Source: Dehalococcoidia bacterium (GTDB taxonomy: Bacteria; Chloroflexota; Dehalococcoidia; UBA2979). Taken from it: a stretch of 64,000 nucleotides of DNA. Shown here piece by piece: positions 53,858 to 62,827 of this stretch (within the stretch, counting starts at the first letter, position 1; the number at the start of each line of letters is the position of its first letter). The notes below the pieces were generated by a model. The model worked only from the letters and a program-made list of their open reading frames with translations. It made no database searches and was not told where the DNA came from. Both the position numbers and the translations under genes were made by a program. The stretch is from the NCBI GenBank assembly GCA_009379925.1, contig WHSU01000001.1, forward strand, positions 186,001-250,000, given 5' to 3'.

Positions 53858-54814
53858 CTAGTCCGCGAAGTTCTGCGTGAACATCTTGCCGCGCAGACCG
53901 GCGTCGATGACCCCGATGCCAACCCGCCCGAAGTCCGGGTCCAGGATGTTCCGCCGGTGGCCGGGCGAGTTCATCAACCCCTCGTGGGCGCGCTCGGTCG
54001 TCGGCGCCAGGGCGAGGTTCTCTCCCGCGGCCAGGAAGCTCACGCCGCCTGCGCGCATGCGGTCGAAGGGGTCGTCCCCGTCCGGGTTGAGGTGGGCGAA
54101 GTAGCCCCGCTCCCACATGTCGCGGGAATGCGCGCGGGCGACCGGCACGATCGTCGGGTCAAGCACCAGCGGCGCCAGCCCCCGGCTCGTCCGTTCCTCG
54201 TTCACCAGCGCCAGCATCCGCTCCTCGGCCTCCCGGTCGACCTGCAGCCCCTCCGTGCGGGCGGGGATCGAGACGCGCTCCCCGCTCTCGTTCTGCACGG
54301 TGAGGAACGTCAGCGTGTCCTGGATCGCCGCGCCGAAGACCGGCGCCAGCGCCCGCTCGATGCGCGCCGCCTGCTCGACCAGCGTGTGACCCGTCGGCGA
54401 CTCCTCGATGGCGTCCTTCACCGCCGGCGAGACCGGCAGGCCGACCAGCAGCAGCAGGACGAGCATCGCCAGCAATCCGCCGTGCACGGCCGCCGGGATG
54501 ACCGCCAGCCAGCGGTCGTAGGGGCTCCCACGCCAGCGCTCGGGCAGCCGCATGTGCAGCCGTGCCGCTGCGATGTCGAGGAGCACCTCCGCAAAGAGCA
54601 GCACACCGAGGAAACCCAGCGCGTTCGAGAACGAAGGGGCGAGGGCGGTGTGGTCGACGAGCCACGAGGCGACTGGGGCGTAGAAGCGCAGGGCGACGAG
54701 GAACGAGACCGTCAGGACCAGCAGGTCCGACAGCAGCGGCAACACGCCGCGACCCGAGACGGCGAGCGCGTACAGGGCGACGCCCGCGACCACCACCAGG
54801 TCGACTTCGTTCAT
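53858..54814 (-). CDS. CvpA-like membrane protein fused to a CAP/SCP domain
   Basis: 318 residues. The N-terminal half (about 1-150) has four to five helices like the colicin V production protein CvpA (VDLVVVAGVALYALAVSGRG; FLGVLLFAEVLLDIAAARL). The C-terminal half is a secreted-type CAP/SCP domain with EERTSRGLAPLVLDPTIVPVARAHSRDM, GENLA and GHRRNILDPDFGRVGIGV. The CAP domain should face outside. ATG 54814 with GGGAGCGG upstream. Fusions of the two are uncommon in my memory; the role is unknown. Confidence 0.83.
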   Translation of the reverse strand: MNEVDLVVVAGVALYALAVSGRGVLPLLSDLLVLTVSFLVALRFYAPVASWLVDHTALAPSFSNALGFLGVLLFAEVLLDIAAARLHMRLPERWRGSPYDRWLAVIPAAVHGGLLAMLVLLLLVGLPVSPAVKDAIEESPTGHTLVEQAARIERALAPVFGAAIQDTLTFLTVQNESGERVSIPARTEGLQVDREAEERMLALVNEERTSRGLAPLVLDPTIVPVARAHSRDMWERGYFAHLNPDGDDPFDRMRAGGVSFLAAGENLALAPTTERAHEGLMNSPGHRRNILDPDFGRVGIGVIDAGLRGKMFTQNFAD

Positions 54815-55209
54815 CCGCTCCCTGCCCAGGCACTCGCCAGCGGGGTCGGTCAACCGCAGATGAACAGCGTACGGAAACCTCGATCGGAGTGGCCATCACG
54901 ATTATCGGCTGCACGGTGGAGGTGCGAACCGCGTATCCCGCCCGCGCCCCCGAAGGGGCCGGGCGAGATACGGTCCGGGAAGCCGTCGGCGCCGGGTAGG
55001 CGATTGGGACCGGAACCTACCTGTCGCCGGGTTCGCGACGGCGTCCCCGGGATTGGAGAGGTCGGCGCGGGGACGCCGCGACATACACACGACGAGACGC
55101 CCGCAACCCGAGTGAAGGCGGCGCACGTCCGGGGAGGGCCGGGGCCCCGGACCATGCGCCGCCTGCCGCACGGGGACCCGAACTCGGTGCCCCGGCGGCG
55201 CCGGACGGC
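54815..55209. other. Intergenic stretch without a convincing gene
   Basis: About 395 nt of GC-rich sequence between a minus-strand gene start and a minus-strand gene end. It holds short palindromes, such as CCGGGGCCCCGG near 55140 and ACGGCCTAGGCCGT (55205-55218), which includes the stop codon of the next gene and may help terminate its mRNA. The longer ORFs here have no recognisable pattern. Confidence 0.5.
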
Positions 55210-55614
55210 CTAGGCCGTGACCGGCGAGTACCAGCTCGCGTGTCTGGTGGGCACGTGGCTCACAAACACGCGCACGCGGTCTTCTTCGGCGTCCACGGTG
55301 AAGCGGACACGCTTGTGGCGCGCGAACTCCAGCGGGCGCTCCGGCTTTACCGACAGCACCTCGAACGCCTTGCCCGCGGCGTCCGCCATCGCCCACGCCT
55401 CGATGATGGTGGCGACGGTGGTGGTGGGCAGTTCGGCGAACTCGATGCGCATCAGGTCGCCGATCTCGGGCGCGGCGTGGGCGGTGAGCAGCTCCACGAA
55501 CGCGTCCGGCGGGGCCTGCTCATCGCGCAGCCGATGCAGGGCACGCTTGGTGTCCTCCTGCGCGAACAACGTGGTCAGCGACCACACGACCTCGAAGCAG
55601 TCCACATTGCTCAT
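55210..55614 (-). CDS. Hypothetical protein
   Basis: 134 residues (MSNVDCFEVVWSLTTLFAQEDTKRALHRL...). It is soluble, acidic, with predicted helices followed by a strand-rich C-terminus (EDRVRVFVSHVPTRHASWYSP). No family recognised. ATG with a weak AAAGG about 10 nt upstream. It is divergent from the LuxR-type regulator, and the CGTCA-rich region between them could control both. Confidence 0.6.
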   Translation of the reverse strand: MSNVDCFEVVWSLTTLFAQEDTKRALHRLRDEQAPPDAFVELLTAHAAPEIGDLMRIEFAELPTTTVATIIEAWAMADAAGKAFEVLSVKPERPLEFARHKRVRFTVDAEEDRVRVFVSHVPTRHASWYSPVTA

Positions 55615-55671
55615 TCGAGCGCCTTTCTCCCCAGGAGCAGTGACCTCGACGATGCCATGTCAGGATCACCG

Positions 55672-55709
55672 CGTCAGGCGTCACTTGACGTACAAATTCA
55701 CGTACGTCA
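55672..55709. promoter_or_regulatory. CGTCA/TGACG cluster in the divergent promoter region
   Basis: Four copies of the CGTCA half-site: CGTCA at 55672 and 55679, TGACG at 55686 and CGTCA at 55705. The last two form a perfect dyad TGACGTAC-8 nt-GTACGTCA (55686-55709) before the LuxR-type regulator gene. Confidence 0.5.
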
Positions 55710-55766
55710 CGATGCCTATCGCGCCTGAGACTCAATAGCGGAGGCAGGGAGCGAAAGGAACCGCGC

Positions 55767-57338
55767 ATGGCTGCCACCGACGCGGAAGAAATATCCGATA
55801 TCCGCGCCTATGTCCTCGATGTCAGCCAGCAGCTGCGGCAACTCCAGGAGCTGGGTCCCGACCGCTGGCGCGAGCCGTTCGAGACAGGCCTCCGTGCCGC
55901 CTACCGGCGTGGCGATCTACCGGGCCTCGCAACGCTCGTGAACTTCGCTGTGGGCCACCTCGATGGCGCCGGGCGGACAGCAGAAGCGGTCCAGGAGATC
56001 GACCACGCCCTCGCCCTGTGCGACCAGGACCCCGACGTGCGGTCGATCCTCGCCGCGATGCGCGCCGGTCTCCAGATCAGCTGGGGTCACAAGGCGTCCG
56101 CGTGCGGATCGATGGCCGAGGCGGCGGAGGCGGCTGCCGAGGGCAGCGACCCCTACGCCGCGATGAAGTTTCGCGTCTACCAGCAGGTGCTCGCCTGCCG
56201 CCTGGCGACGGACGCCGACGACGAGGTGATCGAGACGCTCATCGCCCAGACCGGCCGGGACGGCTATGCGCCGGAGAGCCTGTTCCTCCTCAGCTGGTAC
56301 ATCCCCTACCTCTATGCCACGGGTCAGCGGCGCCGCGCGGTGCCGTGGATCCGCCAGCTGCGCATCCAGTCCGAACTGGCACGGCATCCGTGGCGCCAGA
56401 TCGACGCGGCGTCGTTCGAGGTGGCGGACGCGGCTGTCGAGGCGCCCGCCGCCGCGCTGGTCGAGCAGGACGTGGACCGGCCGAACTGGCTCGCCACCTG
56501 GCGGCGCGCTCTGCTGGAGTTCCGCGGCCACTTGCTTCGGCGCGACTGGGAAGCAGCCGGCACCTCGCTGCAACACATCGAGGCGCTGGCCGGGCAGACT
56601 GGCGCGCTGGAAGTTGGAGATGTGGGCGCATTCCGGGCCTGCCTGGAAGCGCACGCCTCGGATGGCACACAGCGTGTGACGCTGGAGCGCCCGGGTGCGG
56701 TCCACCTGGGGATGCTACCGGCGGCACTGGCGGGCGCGGAGGCGGTGGCGCTGGCCGGCACGCAGTCCCACGCCGCGCAGTGGCTGGACTGGGTCGCCAG
56801 GGAGGCACAGCCGCTGGTGGCGACGCTCCTCGAGTGGCCGGTCTCGCGCGCGCGCATCCAGGCGCTGCTGGCGATGCGGGCCGGGCATCGGCAGGCGGCG
56901 AAGTCGGCCTTCAAGCGGGCGCACGAGTGGGCGAAGGACGCCGGCTACGCCGCGGAGGCGGGACTCGCGCTGGTCCAGCACGCCGAGCTCCTGGCGCATG
57001 GCGAGCCTCGGTCGCGGCAGGCGGAGTGGACGGCCATGCGCCACCGTGGATGGGACGCGCTGGTCGCGCTTCAGATCGACCCGGCTGCGCACGCCTACGC
57101 GGCCACGCGCGCCATCGCCGCGACACGCAACCGTGAGCCGGCGGTGCCTCGCCTCACGCCTCGGGAACTGGAGGCGCTGACGGCGCTGGCGGACGGGCTC
57201 ACCTATCGCGAGGCCGGCGAACGGCTCCAGGTGAAGTGGCGCACCGTCCAGACGCTGGCGCGCCGCGCCTACGTAAAGCTCGACACGAACGGCCGCGGCC
57301 GCGCCGTGGCCCGCGCGCGCGAGCTGGGGCTACTCTGA
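55767..57338 (+). CDS. LuxR-type regulator with TPR-like N-terminal domain
   Basis: 523 residues. A mostly helical repeat region (about 1-450), resembling the MalT/TPR-like arm of large LuxR regulators, is followed by a C-terminal HTH (LTPRELEALTALADGLTYREAGERLQVKWRTVQTLARRAYVKL, given as LTPRELEALTALADG and VKWRTVQTLARR). There is no ATPase or receiver domain, so activation must come through the helical arm. ATG 55767. Ligand and targets are unknown. The region upstream contains the CGTCA dyad. Confidence 0.78.
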   Translation: MAATDAEEISDIRAYVLDVSQQLRQLQELGPDRWREPFETGLRAAYRRGDLPGLATLVNFAVGHLDGAGRTAEAVQEIDHALALCDQDPDVRSILAAMRAGLQISWGHKASACGSMAEAAEAAAEGSDPYAAMKFRVYQQVLACRLATDADDEVIETLIAQTGRDGYAPESLFLLSWYIPYLYATGQRRRAVPWIRQLRIQSELARHPWRQIDAASFEVADAAVEAPAAALVEQDVDRPNWLATWRRALLEFRGHLLRRDWEAAGTSLQHIEALAGQTGALEVGDVGAFRACLEAHASDGTQRVTLERPGAVHLGMLPAALAGAEAVALAGTQSHAAQWLDWVAREAQPLVATLLEWPVSRARIQALLAMRAGHRQAAKSAFKRAHEWAKDAGYAAEAGLALVQHAELLAHGEPRSRQAEWTAMRHRGWDALVALQIDPAAHAYAATRAIAATRNREPAVPRLTPRELEALTALADGLTYREAGERLQVKWRTVQTLARRAYVKLDTNGRGRAVARARELGLL

Positions 57339-57424
57339 GCCGAGCACCGAGGGGCGCCCCCGGCCTCGGTATCCGGACTTTCCCTGACCGCGCGCCAAAC
57401 TTGCCGTCGTAGACTGGTTCTCCC

Positions 57425-59047
57425 ATGTCCAGACACCATGCAGCCGCACCACCGGCACCCGCGCCGGCCTCCATGCGAGGCGCACCCCAGGAGATCGAGT
57501 GGCAACTCGACGCCACCGACCTGGAGGGCGTCGCCCGGTGGCTGCGCGACACGGCGCTCTCACACAGCCTGACGGTCACCCCGGCCGGCGAGGCGCTGAT
57601 GCGGGACCGCTACATCGACACCGCGGACCGCCGAGCCTGGCGCGCGGGATACACGATGCGGCTGCGCGAGACCGCCGACGATGCGGAAGCCACCCTCAAG
57701 GGAATGGCGTCCTCGCGGGAGGGCATCCGCCGCCGCACGGAGTGGAACGAGCGGCTGCTCCAGGCCAGTTGCGAGGCCCTGCTGGCCGCACCGGGGGCTG
57801 TCGGACGTCGTGCGCGCGCCCTGGCCGGGCGACAACCGCTCGTCGTGCTCTTCGCGATCAAGACCTTCCGCCGCCGCTTCCGCCTGGAGGACTGCGACGG
57901 CCGCTACGTGGGCGAGGTCGCGCTCGACGAGACATCGGTGCTCGCGGATGTCGCCGCCGAAAGCGGCGTCGAGGACATCCGACGCGTCGAGGTGGAGGCA
58001 GTCGACGAGGCCGCGGCCGCGACGCTCGCCCCGCTGGTCGAGGAGATGCGCCTCGCCTGCGAACTGGGCGACTCCCAACGCTCGAAGTTCGAGGCCGGAG
58101 CGCGGGCGGCCGGGCTCGAGCGGCCGTCCGTGGCGGTGCTGCCGCCTCTCAGCAATGCGGACCGCCGCCGCATCGGCATCGGTGCGCTCGCGCGACGCGT
58201 GATCGATGAACAGCGCGCCGCCGTACTCGCGCACGAGCCCGGCACGCGGCTCGGCGACGACCCGGAGGCGCTCCACGACATGCGAGTCGCCACCCGGCGC
58301 CTCCGGTCGGCCCTGCGCCTCTTCCGCGCGTGGCTACCCCCCGAGGCGCCGCCGCTGCGAGAGCAGCTGCGCTGGCTCGCCGGCGCCCTGGGCGAGGTGC
58401 GCGACCTCGACGTCCAGATCGAGCGCATCGAAGCTTTCGCGGAGGCTGAGCCAGACCTGGAGCCGCTCGCGGCGCTGCTGCGGATCCGGCGGGACGGCGC
58501 GCGTGAGCGCATGCTCGCCGCCCTGGACGACCCACGCTACGAGGCGCTGCTCGGTGCCCTCGAGTACCTCGCGGCGAGCGCGACGGAGGGCGACGCGCCC
58601 GCGCTGACGGAGGCGCCGGCGCTGCTGGCGCGGCAGTGGCGCCGCTTCAACCGCCTGGCGCGCCAGCTTGATGCGGACTCGCCGGACGAGGACTACCACG
58701 CCACGCGCGTCGTCGGGAAGCGACTGCGCTACGCGGTCGAGTTCGTTGCGCCGCTGTACGGCAAGCGGGCGGGGCGGATGCGCGCCGCAACGACCGGCGT
58801 ACAGGACCGGCTAGGCGCGCACCAGGACGCCGCGGTCGCCATCGAGCAGCTGCGCGCGCTGGCCGGCGACGCCGGCGGCCAGCTACCCGCCGCCACGCTC
58901 TTCGCCATGGGCGCGCTCGCCGAGCGCTACGCCGCCGGCATGGCCGCCGAGCGGGAGGCGTTCCCCGAGGTGTACCGGCGCGTGCGGCTTCGCTGGCGGG
59001 CGCTCGAACGGCGGGCGGCCCGGGGCAAGAAACGCGCCCGGCGGTGA
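57425..59047 (+). CDS. CYTH-CHAD domain protein
   Basis: 540 residues: an N-terminal CYTH domain (about 20-220) followed by a CHAD domain (about 240-530), rich in Arg, with the His of ALHDMRVATRRLRS and HATRVVGKRLRYAVEF-like helices. CYTH enzymes handle triphosphates, and CHAD helical bundles bind polyphosphate. The CYTH signature ExExK reads E23-I-E25-W-Q27: the Lys is replaced by Gln, so catalysis may be altered or lost. TAGACT ends 9 nt before the ATG. The stop overlaps the sixA-like start (GTGA). Confidence 0.88.
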   Translation: MSRHHAAAPPAPAPASMRGAPQEIEWQLDATDLEGVARWLRDTALSHSLTVTPAGEALMRDRYIDTADRRAWRAGYTMRLRETADDAEATLKGMASSREGIRRRTEWNERLLQASCEALLAAPGAVGRRARALAGRQPLVVLFAIKTFRRRFRLEDCDGRYVGEVALDETSVLADVAAESGVEDIRRVEVEAVDEAAAATLAPLVEEMRLACELGDSQRSKFEAGARAAGLERPSVAVLPPLSNADRRRIGIGALARRVIDEQRAAVLAHEPGTRLGDDPEALHDMRVATRRLRSALRLFRAWLPPEAPPLREQLRWLAGALGEVRDLDVQIERIEAFAEAEPDLEPLAALLRIRRDGARERMLAALDDPRYEALLGALEYLAASATEGDAPALTEAPALLARQWRRFNRLARQLDADSPDEDYHATRVVGKRLRYAVEFVAPLYGKRAGRMRAATTGVQDRLGAHQDAAVAIEQLRALAGDAGGQLPAATLFAMGALAERYAAGMAAEREAFPEVYRRVRLRWRALERRAARGKKRARR

Positions 59048-59553
59048 GGCTCTACCTCGTCCGCCACGCCATCGCACACGACCCTGACCCGAGCGTGTGG
59101 CCGGACGACCGCCTGCGCCCCCTGACCGACCGAGGCATCAAACGCTTCCGCCGGGCCGCGCGCGGCCTCGGACGCCTGGGTGTCGGCGTGGACTTCCTGC
59201 TCACGAGTCCCTACACGAGGGCGCGGGAGACGGCGCAGATCCTGCACGAGGAGGCCGGGTGGGTGTCGCCGACGCTGTTTGAGCCGCTGGGAACGTCCGG
59301 CCCGGTCACGCGCATCACGGAAGCGCTTGAGCCATTCCGGGCTGCGGACTCGATTGCCCTCGTGGGGCACGAGCCGGACATGCACGCACTCACCTCGTAC
59401 CTGCTGACCGGCAACGACGGGGGCCTGGCGTCCGAGTGGAAACGCGGCGCGGTTGCATGTCTGGAACTGCCGGGCGGATTCGTCCCGGAGGCGGCACGCC
59501 TGTTGTGGTTCCTCCCACCTCGCGCGCTCCGCGAGATGGCCCTCCGCAAGTAG
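59044..59553 (+). CDS. sixA: SixA-like histidine phosphatase
   Basis: 169 residues of the histidine phosphatase superfamily: the catalytic RHG variant VRHAIAHD (His8), TSPYTRARETAQIL and GHEPDMHALTSYLL with the second His. The short length fits SixA/phosphohistidine phosphatases. The GTG overlaps the CHAD gene's stop by 4 nt (GTGA), so the two are translationally coupled. It ends 5 nt before the stop of the converging kinase-like gene. A role with polyphosphate or phosphohistidine is inferred. Confidence 0.85.
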   Translation: MRLYLVRHAIAHDPDPSVWPDDRLRPLTDRGIKRFRRAARGLGRLGVGVDFLLTSPYTRARETAQILHEEAGWVSPTLFEPLGTSGPVTRITEALEPFRAADSIALVGHEPDMHALTSYLLTGNDGGLASEWKRGAVACLELPGGFVPEAARLLWFLPPRALREMALRK

Positions 59554-59558
59554 GCCGG

Positions 59559-60308
59559 CTACGCGCCGTGACGCAGGGGCGTGAGCGCGTCGTCCGGCTC
59601 GGGCGCCGGGCGGTCCAGCGCCATGCCCTCCACCACGCCTGCCACATGGTCTCGCAACTGCTCGAAGACATCGTCGATGCTGCCTCGGGCGTCCACCACG
59701 CTGAAGTCGTGCTTGGCCGCGAGGCGGCGGAACTCCTGGAGCAGGACGGTCTGGTACTCGACGAAGGTGTCGTAGAGGCCGGGACCGCGCAGGAAGTCCT
59801 GGCCCGACTCCCAGTAGTCCAGCCCGCGGCTGGCCAGCACCCGAGGCAGCAGCGAGTCCACATCGATGTCCAGGTAGATCACCTGGTCGGGCACCAGCGC
59901 GAAGCCGTAGACCGCCTCGATCCAGTCTGCTGGGACGCCCCGGACCACGGCGCGGGTCATCAGCGAGAAGACGTAGCGGTCCACGAGCGCGACCATGCCG
60001 GCGCGCAGCGCCGGCACGATGCGCCGCTCCAGGCGGTCCCAGAAGTCGGTGGCATACAGCAAGTTGAGGGTGATCGGGTCCAGCGTGTTCCCACGCTTCG
60101 CGCGCTCGATGCCTGGACCCGCCAGTTCCGAGCGCCGCAGGCCCGTGTCCACGACGGCGTATCCGCGATCCTCCAGCCACTCTTTCAGCAGGCCCACCTG
60201 CGTCGAGCGGCCCACACCGTCCGTGCCTTCCAGCACGATCAGGCGGCCCGGCAGGTCGTCGCCCTCGATGCCGGGTGGGCGGTCGCCGTAGAACTGGATG
60301 CGCGTCAC
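59559..60308 (-). CDS. Thymidylate-kinase-like protein B (atypical P-loop)
   Basis: 249 residues with the dTMP-kinase layout: Walker A GTDGVGRSTQ, in which the essential Lys is Arg34, then DRYVFS and a lid region. The normal substrate motif TREPGG is missing (here VVDTGLRRSELAGPG). GTG 60308 overlaps the preceding gene's stop (GTGA). A paralog of the gene at 60305-61090, which keeps the Lys. Either a regulatory pseudoenzyme or a kinase for another substrate; not assumed to be the housekeeping Tmk. Confidence 0.75.
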   Translation of the reverse strand: MTRIQFYGDRPPGIEGDDLPGRLIVLEGTDGVGRSTQVGLLKEWLEDRGYAVVDTGLRRSELAGPGIERAKRGNTLDPITLNLLYATDFWDRLERRIVPALRAGMVALVDRYVFSLMTRAVVRGVPADWIEAVYGFALVPDQVIYLDIDVDSLLPRVLASRGLDYWESGQDFLRGPGLYDTFVEYQTVLLQEFRRLAAKHDFSVVDARGSIDDVFEQLRDHVAGVVEGMALDRPAPEPDDALTPLRHGA

Positions 60309-61090
60309 TCGGACGCCTCCGCCCACACCGGCTGTTGCAGGTAGCGGCCGCGCAGCCCGGAGTGCCGCAGCACCTCGGCCAGGTCGCCGCCCTCCACGCG
60401 CTCGATGTCCGCGAGGTGCGGCTGCACGATCTCGCGCATCTGCTGCTGCTGTTTCACCAGCGTCTGGGTCGCGTCGATGGGGACGAGGCCGAACTCGTCT
60501 GTGAGGCGGTGGTACTCATCCAGGATGCGGCCCTGGAAGATCTGGAACGACTCCATGATGTCTTCGCTGAGCATCATGTCCATGCCGGCCTCGTAGTACT
60601 TGATCTCCGCGCGGCTCAGCGTGATGCGGCGGATCGCCTCGTCCAGGGGGACGTCGAAGTGGAACGCGATGTCCGGCGTCACCGCGAACGAGTACAGGTC
60701 GCGCAGCCACGACCGGCTGACGCCTCGTGCGGCGTCTCGCGCGAAGGCCGTGTACACGTAGCGGTCCGCCAGCACCACGGCGCCCGCCTTCAGCGCGGGG
60801 AGGATCTGCGTGTGCACTCGGCTGGCGAAGTCCGCCGCATGGATCAGACTGAACGACATGGGGGTCAACAGCCGTCGGTTCTTTCCCCGCTTCGTGGTCG
60901 AGCGCACGATGGGCGACGAGTTCCACTCCGTGAAGACCACCAGGTATCCCTGGCTGACCAGCCATTTGTGCAGCAGGTCCAGCTGCGTGCTCTTCCCAGA
61001 CCCGTCGATGCCTTCGACGATGATCAGTTTGCCCGGCAGCGACTCGGCTTCACTCTTCGGCCAGGCGCGGGCGGCGGGTGCCTCGATCAT
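60305..61090 (-). CDS. Thymidylate-kinase-like protein A
   Basis: 261 residues: Walker A GIDGSGKSTQLDLL (Lys33), DRYVYTAFARDAARGV in place of the DRYxxSxxAYQG motif, and a Gln-rich helix near the C-terminus. The nucleoside-binding TREPGG of dTMP kinases is replaced by FTEWNSSPIVRSTT, so the substrate is probably not dTMP. ATG 61090 overlaps the ppx stop (ATGA) and its own stop overlaps the next start (GTGA). Longer than canonical Tmk (about 210). Part of the ppx/CHAD locus. Confidence 0.78.
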   Translation of the reverse strand: MIEAPAARAWPKSEAESLPGKLIIVEGIDGSGKSTQLDLLHKWLVSQGYLVVFTEWNSSPIVRSTTKRGKNRRLLTPMSFSLIHAADFASRVHTQILPALKAGAVVLADRYVYTAFARDAARGVSRSWLRDLYSFAVTPDIAFHFDVPLDEAIRRITLSRAEIKYYEAGMDMMLSEDIMESFQIFQGRILDEYHRLTDEFGLVPIDATQTLVKQQQQMREIVQPHLADIERVEGGDLAEVLRHSGLRGRYLQQPVWAEASE

Positions 61091-62598
61091 GGGTGTCCAC
61101 CTTCCACGGACAGGGCGAGCCCAAAGGTCTTGCGCACGCGCTCGACGGCCTCGCCGGGCCGCCACTCGACAGTAGCGGGCAGCCCGAGGTGCAGCGCCCC
61201 GCCGTCCACGGAGACACGGACGCCAGGCGGCGTCCCGGGCGGCGTGCGGCGCTGGATCTCGTCTGCCAGCATCAGCACCACGCCGGCGCGGGCGAGCGCT
61301 TCCTGGTCGCCGGCGCGCAGCAACGGTCGGAACGACCGCACATCGAACGACGGCCGCTCCGCAAGGTGGATGACGGCGGCCATCTGGACCAGGTGACGAT
61401 GCGAGAACCCGGCGAGGTCCGTGCGCAGCACCAGCGCCGCCGACTCGCGATGCCGGTTGTAGAAGTCGATGGAAGCGCCCACATCGAGCAGCGTCGCGGC
61501 GTGCTCGATGGCCTCGCGCACCTCGCCATCGCCATCGGGCGCCAGGTGGTCCGCGAGGTCGAGCGCCAGCGCGGCCCGACGCCCGGCGCGCTCGTCGTCC
61601 CAGCCGCTGAGCCGCTCGGTGAACGCGCGGACGGAGGTGCGCCGCACGCTCTCCGGCGAGGGCAGGCCGCCCTCCAGCACGCCTCTGACCACCCCCTCGC
61701 GCAGGCCCTGGCCGGAGATGCTCAGCTCAGGCGCTCGAAGGTGCTCGCTCACGGCGCGGAGCACGTAGGCGCCCGCAACGATCGAGTCGGCTCGGGCGGG
61801 ATTGAGGCCCGGGACGGATGCACGCTGCTCCTGCGTCATCGAGGCGAGCTTCGCGCTCACCCTGCGGAGCCGAGCGGCGGTCGCGACGTAGCCGTGGAGC
61901 CGCGTCAGCGGGTACTGGCGTTGACGGATGTCCACCTTCGCCAGGTTGCGGATGGTGCCGCCGGTACCCACCAGGTGCTCGCCACGCTTGAGCCTGGGCA
62001 CCCCCGAATTCTTCAGTGCGTCGACCACGTGTGCTTCCAGCGCGGCCAGGTGCTCTGCCTTCGGAGGGTCTCGGGGTAGGAACCGGTCGGTCACGTTCAG
62101 CGCGCCCAGCGGGAACGACCACGCCTGCTCCATCCGTCGGTTGCGGAACCGCACCATCTCCAGGCTGCCGCCACCGATGTCCACCAGCACGCCATCCTCC
62201 ACCGGCAGCCCGTAGGCCGCGCCGATGAACGCCAGCCGCGCCTCGGTATCGCCCGCGATCACCTCCACGGAGACGCCAAACCGGCGGTCGATCTCGTCGA
62301 GTAGCTCGGCGGCGTTGGTGGCGGCGCGCAGCGCGGCTGTGCCTACGGCGACGACGCGACGTGCCCCCGCACCGCGCGCGACCGCGACAAAGTCGGCGAC
62401 GGCATCCAGCGTCCGTGCGCGGCCGCGCTCGCTCAGGCGCCCGTCCTCATCGATCTCGCGCGTGAGTTGGAGGCGCGCCCGCACCTCGTCCACGATCTCC
62501 AGGTGCCCGGCCGCGTGCGGCTCCACGATCACCGCACGCCCGGAGTTCGACCCGAGGTCGATCACGCCGATGCGCCGCGAAGAGACGGGCTCGGTCAC
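61087..62598 (-). CDS. Ppx/GppA phosphatase (exopolyphosphatase family)
   Basis: 503 residues of the actin-like ASKHA superfamily: phosphate-1 motif GVIDLGSNSGRAVIVE, AVGTAALRAATNA, phosphate-2 VLVDIGGGSLEMV and LVGTGGTIRNLA, then a helical C-terminal HD-like domain (LLDVGASIDFYNRHRESA). Hydrolyses polyphosphate or pppGpp. GTG 62598 is chosen because it sits just before the fold (longer GTG at 62712). First of three overlapping genes (ppx, kinase A, kinase B). CATAAT at 62745-62750 is a possible -10. Confidence 0.87.
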   Translation of the reverse strand: MTEPVSSRRIGVIDLGSNSGRAVIVEPHAAGHLEIVDEVRARLQLTREIDEDGRLSERGRARTLDAVADFVAVARGAGARRVVAVGTAALRAATNAAELLDEIDRRFGVSVEVIAGDTEARLAFIGAAYGLPVEDGVLVDIGGGSLEMVRFRNRRMEQAWSFPLGALNVTDRFLPRDPPKAEHLAALEAHVVDALKNSGVPRLKRGEHLVGTGGTIRNLAKVDIRQRQYPLTRLHGYVATAARLRRVSAKLASMTQEQRASVPGLNPARADSIVAGAYVLRAVSEHLRAPELSISGQGLREGVVRGVLEGGLPSPESVRRTSVRAFTERLSGWDDERAGRRAALALDLADHLAPDGDGEVREAIEHAATLLDVGASIDFYNRHRESAALVLRTDLAGFSHRHLVQMAAVIHLAERPSFDVRSFRPLLRAGDQEALARAGVVLMLADEIQRRTPPGTPPGVRVSVDGGALHLGLPATVEWRPGEAVERVRKTFGLALSVEGGHP

Positions 62599-62827
62599 AC
62601 GCGCCTCGTGGACCAGCGGGCGAACGGGCACGCCGTCCGCGAATCGCTGCCGTGTACGGACGGCAGACGCGGGTCCGAGTATTGACGCTGCAGCGTGCGC
62701 TCCACGGTTCACGATCCGATCGTACGCCTCACTGTTAACGGCGGATTATGACCGTTGGTGGCGTGTGGAAACGCGAGCACGGCGCCACGCCTGCGGGCAT
62801 CGGGCCGGCGCGCGCGGCCCGGAACGG

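Noticed and set aside
59559-61090. Annotating the two kinase-like genes as housekeeping dTMP kinases
   Set aside because: Substrate motif TREPGG is missing in both, one lacks the P-loop Lys, and both are about 40-50 residues too long.
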